In this document: in pieces, positions 29,729 through 38,567 of the stretch
Layout: each line of letters begins with the position of its first letter
Position numbering within the stretch: the first letter of the stretch is position 1
Virus record (IMG/VR): IMGVR_UViG_3300027763_000110
Span: 1 to 39,942 of that record
Length of the DNA stretch: 39,942 nucleotides
Reading direction: 5' to 3' (one strand)
Source of the DNA: a virus
Position numbers and translations under genes: made by a program
Notes under the pieces: generated by a model
The model's database searches: none
Told to the model about the DNA's origin: nothing
The model's input: the letters and a program-made list of their open reading frames with translations, nothing else

Positions 29729-30375
29729 AAACCGGATTGCTCATAACCGCCTACAACCGTCCTGAGTACCTTGAAAAGGGCCTTGAATCAGTTGCAAAAG
29801 TTCCGTTCAATGGTGATCTTGAAATACTGATTATTGACGATCACAGTACCGACAAAAGAACAGGCCAATTGATTGATTTATTTATTCAGATGTGGCCTGA
29901 AGTCAAAAAGATTCGTATGATTCGAAACCAGGGGATTAAAGAATGCTTACGGACCGGGTTTAACTTTCTTTTTGCTTCGGGTTGTCAGAATGTAATTAAC
30001 CTGGATGGTGATGCGATTGTAAAGCCTGAATTTTTAGAGGTTTTGACGAATTTAAAAGCCCGGTTCCCAGATGCAATTGTTTCTGGGTTTAATACCCAAA
30101 CAACGGACCCAAAGACAGGAAAGGTTAGGCATCGGACCATTGGCGAATTTGACGTTTATTGCCTCAAAGAATCAATCGGGGGAATTAATATGGTAATCAA
30201 TGAGGCCCAATATAAAACGTTTCTCTTACCTGCTTTTAAAGGCCAAAACCATTGGGATTGGAATTTGTGTAAAATAGTAAAATCTTTTGTCGTTTCAAAG
30301 CCTTCCGTAGTTCAACACATTGGAATTGAAAAGGGATCAAATCTTAATAATCCAGATGTAGCTTTTGATTTTTAG
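29725..30375 (+). CDS. Family 2-type glycosyltransferase
   Basis: The 216-residue protein starts 'LLITAYNRPEYLEKGLESV' (5-23), has 'LIIDDHSTD' (35-43) and the DxD metal site 'NLDGDAIV' (92-99). These are classical GT2 features. It lacks membrane segments, so it should act in the cytoplasm on a soluble or membrane-surface acceptor. It is short for GT2, lacking the long C-terminal domain of many family members. Confidence 0.88.
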   Translation: MKTGLLITAYNRPEYLEKGLESVAKVPFNGDLEILIIDDHSTDKRTGQLIDLFIQMWPEVKKIRMIRNQGIKECLRTGFNFLFASGCQNVINLDGDAIVKPEFLEVLTNLKARFPDAIVSGFNTQTTDPKTGKVRHRTIGEFDVYCLKESIGGINMVINEAQYKTFLLPAFKGQNHWDWNLCKIVKSFVVSKPSVVQHIGIEKGSNLNNPDVAFDF

Positions 30376-30378
30376 TTT

Positions 30379-31074
30379 ATGTCAGTAATCGTATTACAAC
30401 CTCACGGCATTGGTGATCACATCTTTTGTCAAAGCCTTGTTCATCAAATTGCAGATTGTCAGGAAATTGTTTGGCCTGTTTTACCTCACTTTTTGCCGGG
30501 ATTACGTGTTGCGTATCCAGAAATCAATTGGTTGCCTTTTGGAACTTTAGGCCACATCGAAAACATCAAAAGGGATTCAATCGTAAACGGCAACCGGGTA
30601 ATTCCCATCAGATGGGCCGATTCCATTACGAGAGTAAAATACAAGGACTGCATGAAATCCAAATATGAAATGTACGGTTTGGATTGGCGGTCTTGGAAAT
30701 ACTTTGGGTACAAACGAAATGTTGAAAAGGAAAACGATTTGTTTTTAAATGTTTTGAAGCTTCAAAATGATACTGAATTTAGGTTGATAAACGACCGATT
30801 CACAAGCCTTGAAACAAAGAAAGTAAGCATTGCAGAAAGTTCGGACTTGGTAAATGTTTACATGAAATCAATTTCAGGATTTAGTTTATTTGACTGGTCT
30901 TTGGTAATTGAAAAGGCAACTGAAATACATACCGTGGGAACCTCAATAAACTACCTCATTGAATTACTTGATATTCAGGCCAAAGAAGTGGTTTTATATA
31001 AAAGATTGCCAGATGAAAACCATTATGAAAATTACGATTACATTCTGGAAAAGCATTCCTACATTTACACTTGA
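30379..31074 (+). CDS. Glycosyltransferase-like protein (GT-B, GT9-like start)
   Basis: The 231-residue protein begins 'VIVLQPHGIGDHIFCQSLVH', which resembles the GT9 (heptosyltransferase-like) opening. Later 'ATEIHTVGTSINYLIELLDI' resembles the donor-binding turn of GT-B enzymes. It is shorter than full GT9 proteins, so parts may be reduced. It is the last gene before a terminator and follows the GT2 after three bases. Confidence 0.65.
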   Translation: MSVIVLQPHGIGDHIFCQSLVHQIADCQEIVWPVLPHFLPGLRVAYPEINWLPFGTLGHIENIKRDSIVNGNRVIPIRWADSITRVKYKDCMKSKYEMYGLDWRSWKYFGYKRNVEKENDLFLNVLKLQNDTEFRLINDRFTSLETKKVSIAESSDLVNVYMKSISGFSLFDWSLVIEKATEIHTVGTSINYLIELLDIQAKEVVLYKRLPDENHYENYDYILEKHSYIYT

Positions 31075-31114
31075 AAATTTAATTTTCGGAAAATAAGACT
31101 TGAAAGGGTAAAAT

Positions 31115-31141
31115 GCCGGGGTAATTTATCCCGGCTTTTTT
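31115..31141 (+). terminator. Terminator of the glycan operon
   Basis: GCCGGG (31115-31120) pairs with CCCGGC (31130-31135), followed by six T. It ends the plus-strand operon where it meets the convergent structural gene, whose stop codon overlaps the T-run. Confidence 0.85.
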
Positions 31142-32192
31142 ATGGCCTTCTTCCTGTTGTCGCAATCATAGCCTGATCTTCGCAGTCAAAGCATAAACCC
31201 TCGGCACCTAGGTTTAATTGTTCAGCCCAGTTGTTTATAGCCTCTTTAAACTTCTCTTCAAAGGTCACAAGAGAACGCTCTGTTCGCTCCGTGTTTGATT
31301 GGGTAAAGTAGTTTACACGATTAGAGCCTAATTTGAATCTAAGCGTCTGAGCAGCTAGTAAATTGCCCCAAGACTCCAGAAGAAACTCCCTCTGTCCACA
31401 GATGAAGGCATCCAACGAGCATAATAATTCCGCATCCCAGTAGATGCCTGATTGACTAAAATCATTGTTCCATAATTCGCCTAAACCGTAATTCAGAGGA
31501 GCCGTCACCGGAAAGATATTATATCCTGAGGTATTTAGCCAAGAGTAATAACGAGAGGCACATTGGGCATCCATCCCCTGCCAGTTCCAACTTCCGTTAT
31601 CGATGAACTGCCCAGTTAGCGTTGGAAGGTTGGTACAATCAACCAACATCGCTATGTTGATCTTATCGAATACAAGATTAAAGGTTTGATTGATGGGTAT
31701 GAAGTTCGCACCGGGATTAACGGTTACCGTTTTTTGGTAAAGTATTGTACCATCCTGACATTGGAATATTTTGATCGGTACATTTTCAACGGCTACCGAT
31801 CCAGAATTGTAGATGTATGCCTTTTTAATCCGTAAAGCTGAATACTTTGATCCTGCGATCGATGTAAACACACCTTTGAAAATAGCTTCAGCAGGAACGG
31901 GATTGATTTGCTGCCATTGTTGGACAAAGAGCCGAGAGGTCTGGAATAGAACCTGATCAAGTCTTGCACCTGCAAAGTCCTTCAATGCCTTCTGTACAGA
32001 TGTCTTGAGTTCAAGGTATGCCGTCTGTTGAATGTCTTGCCAGACCTGTGCAAAAGTTATTTGATCCTGACTTGCTACCTTGTCAATTAGTTCGGTCGAT
32101 AGACCCGGGTATTGGTTAATGTAGACACCAGATTCTGGTTCGGTGGTTGAGCAACCTCGAAGGCCAATATAATCTTGAAGGCAAATATTCAT
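31140..32192 (-). CDS. Virion structural protein of Bacteroidetes phage type
   Basis: The 350-residue protein starts 'MNICLQDYIGLRGCSTTEPE' and later has 'YINQYPGLSTELIDKVASQD'. It ends 'LCFDCEDQAMIATTGRRP'. The opening and closing segments are ones I associate with a structural protein conserved in Bacteroidetes phages, without a defined role. Its place after the minor head protein suggests a connector or tail adaptor. It runs opposite to the preceding glycan operon. Confidence 0.65.
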   Translation of the reverse strand: MNICLQDYIGLRGCSTTEPESGVYINQYPGLSTELIDKVASQDQITFAQVWQDIQQTAYLELKTSVQKALKDFAGARLDQVLFQTSRLFVQQWQQINPVPAEAIFKGVFTSIAGSKYSALRIKKAYIYNSGSVAVENVPIKIFQCQDGTILYQKTVTVNPGANFIPINQTFNLVFDKINIAMLVDCTNLPTLTGQFIDNGSWNWQGMDAQCASRYYSWLNTSGYNIFPVTAPLNYGLGELWNNDFSQSGIYWDAELLCSLDAFICGQREFLLESWGNLLAAQTLRFKLGSNRVNYFTQSNTERTERSLVTFEEKFKEAINNWAEQLNLGAEGLCFDCEDQAMIATTGRRP

Positions 32193-32202
32193 CGTTCAAT
32201 TT

Positions 32203-32234
32203 TTTGTAAAAATAAGTCTTTTTTTATATCTTTG
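32203..32234 (+). promoter_or_regulatory. Consensus promoter for leader RNA 3
   Basis: TTTG (32203-32206), a 20-base spacer and TATCTTTG (32227-32234) match TTTG-N20-TAnnTTTG on the plus strand, opposite to the structural genes. RNA should begin near 32240. Confidence 0.65.
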
Positions 32235-32325
32235 AACTGTTGCGGAGTAGAGGCCAAAACAAAGACATTGGTTTTTTAACCTTTAAGCCTGGCGAACGGT
32301 CCTCTACCCGTTTTGCCGGGCTTTT
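32235..32325 (+). ncRNA. Kissing-loop structured leader RNA 3 (HNH homing endonuclease)
   Basis: A 3' hairpin pairs 32285-32298 (AAGCCTGGCGAACG) with 32309-32323, with G-U pairs and one bulged base. Its loop GTCCTCTACC contains CCTCTAC (32301-32307), the exact complement of GTAGAGG (32247-32253) near the 5' end. The 5' element is enclosed only by weak pairs (TTG/CAA). A short U-run follows the hairpin, then the ATG at 32334. The layout is the same as RNA 1 and RNA 2 with different bases. Confidence 0.6.
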
Positions 32326-32333
32326 AAATTTTT

Positions 32334-32906
32334 ATGACAGTAGATGAAGTTTGGACCCCAGTACAAGGTTTTGAAGACCTTTATGAAGTGTCGAGTAATG
32401 GCTTAGTAAAGCGTTTGCAAAGGGAAATATATCGGGTTAATAACGGCACAATATGCACACACTTGTATAAGGAAAAAATTAGAAAGCAGGTAATTGATCA
32501 GTATGGGTATTTAACGGTAGGACTACATAAAGACAAGAACTTAAAAAATTGCCTTGTTCATCGCCTCGTAGCCCTAGCCTTTATTCCTAACCCCGAAAAT
32601 AAACCTACGGTAAACCATAAAAATGGAATTAAAACCGACAATCGAGTAGACAATTTAGAGTGGAATACTCATAGCGAAAATGTGAAGCATTCTCATAAAA
32701 CTGGGCTAAAGATACAGGCAAAAGGATTAAACAGTACCAGTTCAATTCCAATATCTCAGTTTGCATTAGATGGCACTTGGATTAGGGATTGGGCCGGATC
32801 GCACGAAGTGCAGAGGGAAATGGGATATCACAGAGGCAATATTTCCAGATGTGTTTGTGGTAAGGTAAAATCCGCATCTGGATTTATTTGGAAACGGAAA
32901 GGTTAG
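32334..32906 (+). CDS. HNH homing endonuclease with NUMOD4 (paralogue)
   Basis: The 190-residue protein has the NUMOD4 start ('EVWTPVQGFEDLYEVSSNG', 5-23), HNH core 'VHRLVALAFIPNPENKP' (75-91) and 'VNHKNGIKTDNRVDNLEWNT' (93-112), and a NUMOD1-like tail. It is clearly related to the gene at 25739. Its stop overlaps the convergent minor-head gene by four bases. The gene plus leader fills a gap between two minus-strand virion genes. Homing into a related phage lacking the insert is the expected activity. Confidence 0.92.
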   Translation: MTVDEVWTPVQGFEDLYEVSSNGLVKRLQREIYRVNNGTICTHLYKEKIRKQVIDQYGYLTVGLHKDKNLKNCLVHRLVALAFIPNPENKPTVNHKNGIKTDNRVDNLEWNTHSENVKHSHKTGLKIQAKGLNSTSSIPISQFALDGTWIRDWAGSHEVQREMGYHRGNISRCVCGKVKSASGFIWKRKG

Positions 32907-33769
32907 CGCAATCCAGCAAGGTTTTTTTTCTCCGCCACTCGATACTGAGTCTGGGTAATCGGATAATAATCGTGGCGGCAGTTGTAGCCTCCTAACAAGG
33001 TAAATATTGTGGATTTTGTAGTGCCTTTCGCACGCCCTGACCAGTTACCTAAATTAGCCCAATTTTCGACTTCTGATTTCTTGAAGTATCGCCCGTGTCT
33101 TGCTCGGCAAAAAGAGCGAGTATCTTTAATGGCCGTACCAGAGTAGAATCCGAATTGCAAATTAAGGTCTTCGGCAATCGTTTGATTGTACTGCCTTGAA
33201 AAGTTCATTATAGAATCATTTGTAACTTGAGATACATATCGATTAAGATACGCTTGTTCCTCTGGAGTGCCTTCAATAAACTGCCTTAGTGTCTTTTGCA
33301 AAACGGTTCTATTTGTTGTGCCGCTTGCATTAGCCAATAAGGTCTCTTGTATTGCATTTGCAAAGTTATTCCTGATCCCAGACCCCAAAAGCATATCTTT
33401 CGTAATCTCCACATTGGCTTTTAGGATTTCTTGGTACAAGACTTCTTTGGCGTTGAAACCGTCAATGAGTTCACTAAAATAAAGATCAGATAGTTTTTTA
33501 AGGTCTTTAAAGCCTTCCAGAACTATACCAACCTCGGCTACATATTCAGGATTGGTTACAATTACATTTGTTAATTGAGCCTTTAGCCCGATGATGGCTC
33601 TGATGTTTGCGGCTCGTTTCTTTGGGTCAAGTGGTAGATCGTTGGTCAGTTCAATAACTTGATCTGATAAGCCCTTGAATATTTCAGGGAGGCGTTTGTT
33701 CATCCCCTCCTCAAGTTGTGCCTGAAGGGTTTGAATTCTCTTGATTATTTCAAGCTGCTTGTCGGTCAT
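32903..33769 (-). CDS. Minor head protein, Mu gpF-like
   Basis: The 288-residue protein is helical in its first 200 residues and ends with a Mu F-like module: 'DTRSFCRARHGRYF' (216-229), 'VENWANLGNWSGRAKGT' (234-250) and 'GGYNCRHDYYPI' (260-271). Conserved Cys and His of this domain probably bind metal. F-like proteins join the head and portal. The ATG overlaps the portal stop (TAATG), the usual gene order. Confidence 0.85.
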   Translation of the reverse strand: MTDKQLEIIKRIQTLQAQLEEGMNKRLPEIFKGLSDQVIELTNDLPLDPKKRAANIRAIIGLKAQLTNVIVTNPEYVAEVGIVLEGFKDLKKLSDLYFSELIDGFNAKEVLYQEILKANVEITKDMLLGSGIRNNFANAIQETLLANASGTTNRTVLQKTLRQFIEGTPEEQAYLNRYVSQVTNDSIMNFSRQYNQTIAEDLNLQFGFYSGTAIKDTRSFCRARHGRYFKKSEVENWANLGNWSGRAKGTTKSTIFTLLGGYNCRHDYYPITQTQYRVAEKKNLAGLR

Positions 33770-35589
33770 TATTGAGGCATCAAGGTGACCATTCCGGCTT
33801 TGATCTCCTGTTGCTTGGCAATCGCCATAGCTTTGACATCAGCACGTTGCTTGGGCCGTGGTTCGTTTATCCAATCCATATTTGCTTCTATTAACTCCGT
33901 CACAAAGGCACTCAGGTAGGCCGAGGTGATGTAGTCGAGTTCTGTGCAACCAAAGGAATCTTTCAGAATAAGTTTCTCCTCGGTGGTCATATATGCCAAA
34001 GGATCAAGGGAAGTCTTTATCTTTAAGACCTTCAATTGATAGCTATTTTCACCGAATACCTTCTCGGTATACTGAGCAGTCAGGCCCATTGTAATGATAG
34101 GGTCAAACTGATTTCTGATGGCTTCGGAAAGGTTGGTAGAAAGGACCGCAGTAGTCAGTACATCGTAGTCTGAAGGTATTACAACCTTAGGCTTATTTGC
34201 CTCGATCTGATCTAACGTAAGAAGCCTTGATTCGATCTCGGTCCTGTATCGTTGTAGGAATATCGCAAAGGATACTTCTTCGATTAAATACCCTAAGTGA
34301 ACGGCAACCTGAAAAAAGAAGGTGTTTAATTCCTTCCTGTCGTACTGTTTAGCAACGCCTGATTGAGCCGCAGGAACATTGGCTAATAGTTCAATTCCTA
34401 TAGCCTGAAAGCCTCGGTAGATGTCATCATCGATGTCTTTCTTTTGGGCTTCGAGAGCAGCAATGTCAAGTTGAATATATCCGGCAGGTGGGCCAGTTGG
34501 ATACTGAACATCGGGGTTTGTAGCGTTCTTTTTTTGTAGGTTTATTTCAATACTTGCGAACGGTGAACCTTCTGAGCCTAATCCGTTTCCATTGCAGCTT
34601 CCACAGGTGCGTTGAGTGTTGTCCTTTCCTGATAATAAGCCTGAACCATTACACGTCTTACAGGGAGAGTTTTTATACCTCCAGAAGATCGGGTTTGAAT
34701 GGAGTGCTTTATTGACAAGCAAATCATCGTTGGTAAACAAAGCGTCATTCCAAGCAGGTAGACAAGGTGTAAGAATTGAATCATAAACTATTTGTCCTTC
34801 TTCGATCTCGCAGATAATTGAGCCAATCGAACAGATCGGATATTGAAGGAATTGATAAGGAACAGGGAACTGATCAAATACGTCTTCATCCCCATTATAA
34901 GGTCGAATCTGCCGAACCAAAACCATCCCTTCCATTGCAATGGCAAGGAATTGATCGTACTTTTTCTTTGTCCCATCATTGGCTTTATTTTCATATTGAT
35001 CGAGTTTGAAAATGATTCCTCCATCGGATTTGTACACGATGTCTTCCTCTTCAAAAACTTGTGGGTAGGGGTTTTCCCAGTTAATAAACTGCTCATTGCC
35101 CGGTGTTGGGTCTTTGATCCAATCGGCTAGATCAGGACCAACGAAGACCACCGAATTAGGATTTTCTAGGTACTTGGAAAGGCCCAAAGAGAAAGCCCAG
35201 GTTTCGATTGATCCAAACTTAGGCAGGTTCTCAAGGGTGTATTTTGAAGGTAAACCTTTCGGATTATTGTCACTTATCCCGATATCGGTAAAGTCATTTT
35301 TGAAAATGATTTTGAAATCATCGGCCTGTTGAATCTTTTGGAGAGTCGTATAAACACGTCCTGTTGCCGTTCTGGTTTTCGGTTGCCATCGCTCTTTGCG
35401 ATAGATTTTCATCCAATCCTGCTCACCGGGATGCTGAATACGAAGCAACTTCTTAGGGTAGTCCTCGTCAAAGTGCGGTTCCAGTTCTTCCGCTATCTCA
35501 CGGATGTCGTGGATGTACTCTGTTTTACCTTCTCTAATCTTATCTTGAGAAAGTAGTTTGATTATACTCAAAAGAAGTTGCTCGTTCAC
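33769..35589 (-). CDS. Portal protein with DnaJ-type Cys-rich insertion
   Basis: The 606-residue length, place before the gpF-like gene, and segments such as 'AKQYDRKELNTFFFQVAVHL' and 'YRGFQAIGIELLANVPAAQS' support a portal (head vertex ring). Residues 310-336 contain two CxxCxGxG units (C310, C313, C329, C332), the zinc motif of DnaJ, in a loop region. This is unusual in a portal and could bind a metal and stabilise a vertex contact. The start at 35589 is the first ATG. Portal assignment is by synteny and size; no search was run. Confidence 0.78.
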   Translation of the reverse strand: MNEQLLLSIIKLLSQDKIREGKTEYIHDIREIAEELEPHFDEDYPKKLLRIQHPGEQDWMKIYRKERWQPKTRTATGRVYTTLQKIQQADDFKIIFKNDFTDIGISDNNPKGLPSKYTLENLPKFGSIETWAFSLGLSKYLENPNSVVFVGPDLADWIKDPTPGNEQFINWENPYPQVFEEEDIVYKSDGGIIFKLDQYENKANDGTKKKYDQFLAIAMEGMVLVRQIRPYNGDEDVFDQFPVPYQFLQYPICSIGSIICEIEEGQIVYDSILTPCLPAWNDALFTNDDLLVNKALHSNPIFWRYKNSPCKTCNGSGLLSGKDNTQRTCGSCNGNGLGSEGSPFASIEINLQKKNATNPDVQYPTGPPAGYIQLDIAALEAQKKDIDDDIYRGFQAIGIELLANVPAAQSGVAKQYDRKELNTFFFQVAVHLGYLIEEVSFAIFLQRYRTEIESRLLTLDQIEANKPKVVIPSDYDVLTTAVLSTNLSEAIRNQFDPIITMGLTAQYTEKVFGENSYQLKVLKIKTSLDPLAYMTTEEKLILKDSFGCTELDYITSAYLSAFVTELIEANMDWINEPRPKQRADVKAMAIAKQQEIKAGMVTLMPQ

Positions 35590-35601
35590 GTTGTTATGCA
35601 G

Positions 35602-36438
35602 TTACAGTACGGTTACAGAAACATCTAAAGTGCCAAAGATACATCCGGCCTGATTGGATGCCACAACGGTAATAACGTAGCTACCGATTGAAGGACTTGT
35701 AAAAGTCACCCCTCCGGTTGTTTCGTTGATTGTAACATCTAAATCTGTAATGGTTTCAGCACTTGCATCCAAAGACCAAACAATTGAAGGAAGACTTTGA
35801 GAACCAAAATCGTAATTCAACGCAGCGGTGTAAGAAACAGAAGTTCCAGAAGTGGTAATTGAAAGTGAATCTGATCCAGAAATTTCATAAAACAGACCTT
35901 CAAGAAGTAGGTCAGTATCGAAATTTGAAGGGACCGGGTTAGTATCGGAAACCCATTTAACCATTACATCACCTGTGATGAATTGAGTTAGGTCATTCTG
36001 GATTACTGGATCACCTATAACGGTTACCTGAGTTCCTGACGCATCCCAATAAAGTTCTGGAGTGAAATAATAGAAATCATAGTTCTGAGAAGAACGTAGG
36101 ATCTTGTTATACGAATCAACATTGGCAATCACCTGAGCATCGACAAAGTTCAATGTGTGAGTTTTTGCACCAGGTCGATTGATACGCATACCTACTCCCG
36201 GTAATTCAGCGGTTTCAGGCTTCGGTTTGTCACCTGCAATGTTCAGGAAAAGAATGGCGTTGCCATCCAATGCCTGATAGAACAATGAATTAAGAAGAGC
36301 CTCGGCATCGCTCTTATCAATCAGACTTGATACCGACTTAGAAACCAAAGCAGCACCGATAATTCGGCCTTTATAATCCACGTCACACCTGTAATTCTTG
36401 TAACAAGATACCGGAGGACAATTGAGAGTAATATTCAT
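35602..36438 (-). CDS. Structural protein with C-terminal Ig/PKD-like domain
   Basis: The 278-residue protein starts 'MNITLNCPPVSCYKNYRCDV' and has a beta-rich body. The C-terminus 'TGGVTFTSPSIGSYVITVVA' followed by 'AGCIFGTLDVSVTV' resembles a PKD/Ig-like domain used by phages for surface binding. Position between a large virion protein and the portal suggests a head decoration or tail tube component. The role is inferred. Confidence 0.6.
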   Translation of the reverse strand: MNITLNCPPVSCYKNYRCDVDYKGRIIGAALVSKSVSSLIDKSDAEALLNSLFYQALDGNAILFLNIAGDKPKPETAELPGVGMRINRPGAKTHTLNFVDAQVIANVDSYNKILRSSQNYDFYYFTPELYWDASGTQVTVIGDPVIQNDLTQFITGDVMVKWVSDTNPVPSNFDTDLLLEGLFYEISGSDSLSITTSGTSVSYTAALNYDFGSQSLPSIVWSLDASAETITDLDVTINETTGGVTFTSPSIGSYVITVVASNQAGCIFGTLDVSVTVL

Positions 36439-36454
36439 TTGAATGTTTGAATTT

Positions 36455-38566
36455 TTAACAACCTATACAGTTGTTGTTATCAGGTTGGAAACCCTGAATT
36501 AGTGCTGAAAACTTCATTTGTGCAAGTTTTCTAAAAGAGGTCTTGTTGCTGAAATCCTGAACGGTGGCAACGTCCAAATCGCCAGAAACAAAGATTGATT
36601 GAGAGTCAAAAATAAGGATCGGGCATCTTGTGGCAGAAGCGACCGCATTCCTAGTTTCCAAGTCTAAATAATCACTGTGCAAATCTACTGTTAAATCAGA
36701 ATAATTCGAAGGTCTTTGATAAGTCCCATCTGAATTTCGGTAAATCGATTCCTCGATCTTTGGCTTTTGTCCTCCACCATTGATGGGGAGTCTCAGCCTC
36801 TGCAACCAACCACCGTAATATTCGAACCCTTCAATGATTACATTTTCGCTTGACCCGAACTCCCAAATTGTCGAAAAGCAATCAGAATTGTTAAGGCTTA
36901 AAAGGTTTGATTGAGAGTAGATTTCTTCACCATCAAAGATGATGAACCGATAGCAACCGTCAGGTAGATAAGGGATATTAACTGTTGCTTGAAGTTGGGT
37001 AGCACATCCACAGGCAGCATCTCGATTGAAAAACCCTGGTGTAGGCCAAACACCTAACTCAGTATCATACCCAATTCCTTGAACGCAACATTCAACATTA
37101 TCAACGGTAAAAGATAAAGTAGTGCCTGAATCCTCAATTAAATAGGTAACTGTCCATAATGGGAAAAATTCATTAAATTGGGCAACCACCGAATCCCAAA
37201 AATCAAATTCATCACCTGAAGTATCAAGGTCAGCATATGCGATAAAAAATAAATCTCTTGTTACATCTCCATTTGAATCAACATAATTCCAAATAATTGC
37301 CGAACCAGTAGCCTCTATGTTTACAACAAAATTTTGAACAAAGTAAACCTCAAAAGTAAAATTGATCTTACAGGATGGGAATGTCGCTTCTCCGATGGTT
37401 GTTTGAAAAACGCCTTCACTATCAACGATTCCAATCGAAACGGTGTCCTTCCCTGTAAAGTTGCCTTGATCAGGGATCAGATTAAACTTCAATAGATCAC
37501 CTGTTTTGATCGGCATTAAAAAGACATCAGACTCTTCAGGTTCGCATACGTTATCAAATTGCACCTGTTCAAAATTGTACCAACCTTCACGGTATAATAA
37601 ACTGCCGCTCTCAGGCTCATAAGGTAACGGTGTGCTTATGTTATAAAAACTGAAAAATTGATTATCGGCAGTATTTGACGGATTGAAAAACCTTTGGAAT
37701 TTCCACGTATTATCAATCGTATCTATTCGCCCAATTAAGAAAAACCTACGGCTGCCCGTAAACTCAAAGGATATCCTTTCATCGCCAGTACCCTCGTATA
37801 CTATTACGCAATCAGTATTAAATATAATCGTTTGCCCATAATCATTTAATCCTTCTGCGTCTACTGTGGGGTTCTTAATGGCATAATTAACTACCTTATC
37901 CATTATAGTTAGAAAGTAATTTTCTAACGGCTCTAGGCCAGAAAAAGGAAAATATTGAATTGGGGCAAATGGATATACCTGAACAGGTGATCTGGCAATA
38001 GCCCCAGTATTTAGATCAAGTTGATAGTTGCTAGCTAAGGCAAGAGAAGAGGTCGCTAACCCTGTTGCATAATCAAAAGAATAGGTTAGAGGAAAGATTG
38101 CAGCCCCATTTGCATAGTACACCTGTAAGGCTCGGATTACCTCTAATTCAATCCCTAAAACAGGGGCATCGTAGTTTCCCGTTGCGGATATGATACCAGG
38201 TGCGGTAAATATTGATGAATGCACATCTCCATCTTCCAAGTCTAAAGAAATGGTGATTTTTTGGTCAGGATAAGAGCCAAGCAGTTGATCGTTTTGAATA
38301 TAAAATTCTAGGGTTTGAACACCTGCAATTGTCGGGAATGGTGATGGGTAAACCAACCTAAAGTTACCTTCAACATTTGGCAAATTAAAAGGATCAATTA
38401 CCTCTTGAATTTGTTTGATCGCTTCCGATATTGTATCAGTCACATAAAAACCATCATTAAATTCATTAAAAACGCTATCTAACCATTCGGATATTCTTCT
38501 TGCCTCAGGCATAAACCCTGCATTCACCTCAGACTGGCTGAACCTATAAAATGGAAACGGCCCCAT
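36455..38566 (-). CDS. Large virion structural protein
   Basis: The 703-residue protein is beta-rich with many aromatic residues. It has a C-terminal half with spaced Cys ('DNVECCVQGIG', 'DAACGCATQL', 'NNNCIGC'). 'LPDGCYRFIIFDGEEIYSQS' is a pattern I connect with a conserved structural protein of Bacteroidetes phages. Its size fits a tail or baseplate part. A 16-base gap separates it from the next gene. Function cannot be fixed from sequence. Confidence 0.65.
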   Translation of the reverse strand: MGPFPFYRFSQSEVNAGFMPEARRISEWLDSVFNEFNDGFYVTDTISEAIKQIQEVIDPFNLPNVEGNFRLVYPSPFPTIAGVQTLEFYIQNDQLLGSYPDQKITISLDLEDGDVHSSIFTAPGIISATGNYDAPVLGIELEVIRALQVYYANGAAIFPLTYSFDYATGLATSSLALASNYQLDLNTGAIARSPVQVYPFAPIQYFPFSGLEPLENYFLTIMDKVVNYAIKNPTVDAEGLNDYGQTIIFNTDCVIVYEGTGDERISFEFTGSRRFFLIGRIDTIDNTWKFQRFFNPSNTADNQFFSFYNISTPLPYEPESGSLLYREGWYNFEQVQFDNVCEPEESDVFLMPIKTGDLLKFNLIPDQGNFTGKDTVSIGIVDSEGVFQTTIGEATFPSCKINFTFEVYFVQNFVVNIEATGSAIIWNYVDSNGDVTRDLFFIAYADLDTSGDEFDFWDSVVAQFNEFFPLWTVTYLIEDSGTTLSFTVDNVECCVQGIGYDTELGVWPTPGFFNRDAACGCATQLQATVNIPYLPDGCYRFIIFDGEEIYSQSNLLSLNNSDCFSTIWEFGSSENVIIEGFEYYGGWLQRLRLPINGGGQKPKIEESIYRNSDGTYQRPSNYSDLTVDLHSDYLDLETRNAVASATRCPILIFDSQSIFVSGDLDVATVQDFSNKTSFRKLAQMKFSALIQGFQPDNNNCIGC

Positions 38567-38567
38567 A

